The notes under the pieces are model-generated. The model saw nothing but the letters and a program-made list of their open reading frames with translations, ran no database searches and was not told where the DNA came from. Below are positions 12,789-12,873 of a stretch of 12,873 nucleotides of DNA, piece after piece (within the stretch, counting starts at the first letter, position 1; each line of letters starts with the position of its first letter). Origin of the DNA: Nitriliruptoraceae bacterium (lineage in GTDB: Bacteria > Actinomycetota > Nitriliruptoria > Nitriliruptorales > Nitriliruptoraceae); contig SKTN01000373.1 of assembly GCA_007117945.1 (NCBI GenBank), positions 1 to 12,873 of the forward strand, given 5' to 3'. The position numbers were made by a program, and so were the translations under genes.

Positions 12789-12833
12789 GGTGTGCAGCGA
12801 ACCGACGCGGATCAGGTCACATCGCTGCACACC
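12789..12833. repeat. Dispersed palindromic element, copy B
   Basis: GGTGTGCAGCGA (12789-12800) and TCGCTGCACACC (12822-12833) are perfect 12-bp inverted repeats around 21 bases. The core TGCAGCG and CGCTGCA are 23 bases apart, exactly as in the copy at 7019-7055, and part of the interior is shared. It lies in the 253-base gene-free right end, about 85 bases past the terminator hairpin. Nothing else recognisable is in that end. Confidence 0.65.
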
Positions 12834-12873
12834 CTGGAGCCACGGCCGATCCCCACAGCGCCGCACCCCGCGC

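Overview
The window is very GC-rich DNA, with G or C at nearly every third codon position, frequent GTG starts and promoter-like TAnnnT hexamers. Several proteins look actinobacterial: a PurB of the mycobacterial type ending in PGAIL, two Eis-type N-acetyltransferases, a dodecin and a proline/glycine-rich membrane protein. I read it as an ordinary chromosomal segment of an actinomycete, possibly a deep-branching lineage. No species can be named. There are no transposases, integrases, phage genes, CRISPR arrays, tRNAs or rRNAs.

Layout. Positions 1-128 (minus) hold the N-terminus of an NCS2 nucleobase permease that runs off the left edge. Positions 253-1674 (minus) are purB. Positions 1767-2300 (plus) are a TspO/MBR-family membrane protein, the only plus-strand gene in the left 11 kb. 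From 2330 to 11547 a minus-strand series reads, in transcription order: leuB, ilvE, an HSL-type alpha/beta hydrolase, Eis-type acetyltransferase 2, Eis-type acetyltransferase 1, dodecin, a short leader peptide, cimA and an FAH-family hydrolase. Positions 11700-12620 (plus) encode a Pro/Gly-rich polytopic membrane protein, divergent from leuB and followed by a strong UUCG hairpin. No gene-free stretch exceeds about 270 bases; the larger gaps are described in the features.

How the genes work together. CimA (acetyl-CoA + pyruvate to citramalate), LeuB and IlvE are branched-chain amino acid enzymes. Together with LeuCD and IlvBN/C/D, not in this window, they give the threonine-independent citramalate route to isoleucine, and LeuB and IlvE also serve leucine and valine. 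From family knowledge, leuB, ilvE, cimA and an FAH-family gene often lie near each other in actinobacteria; here a hydrolase, two acetyltransferase paralogues and dodecin sit between ilvE and cimA. PurB and the permease form a small purine-related neighbourhood.

The most notable signal lies upstream of cimA. A consensus-like promoter and a good Shine-Dalgarno site precede a 28-codon ORF with an Ile-Thr-Ile-Ile-Ile run. That ORF is followed by a near-perfect GGGA-loop hairpin and by a 9-base perfect complement of the cimA Shine-Dalgarno. This has the anatomy of an isoleucine-responsive attenuator, probably acting on translation. A second notable signal is a dispersed palindromic element, TGCAGCG-N23-CGCTGCA, present in two intergenic regions with identical arm spacing. 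Both are inferences from sequence pattern alone.
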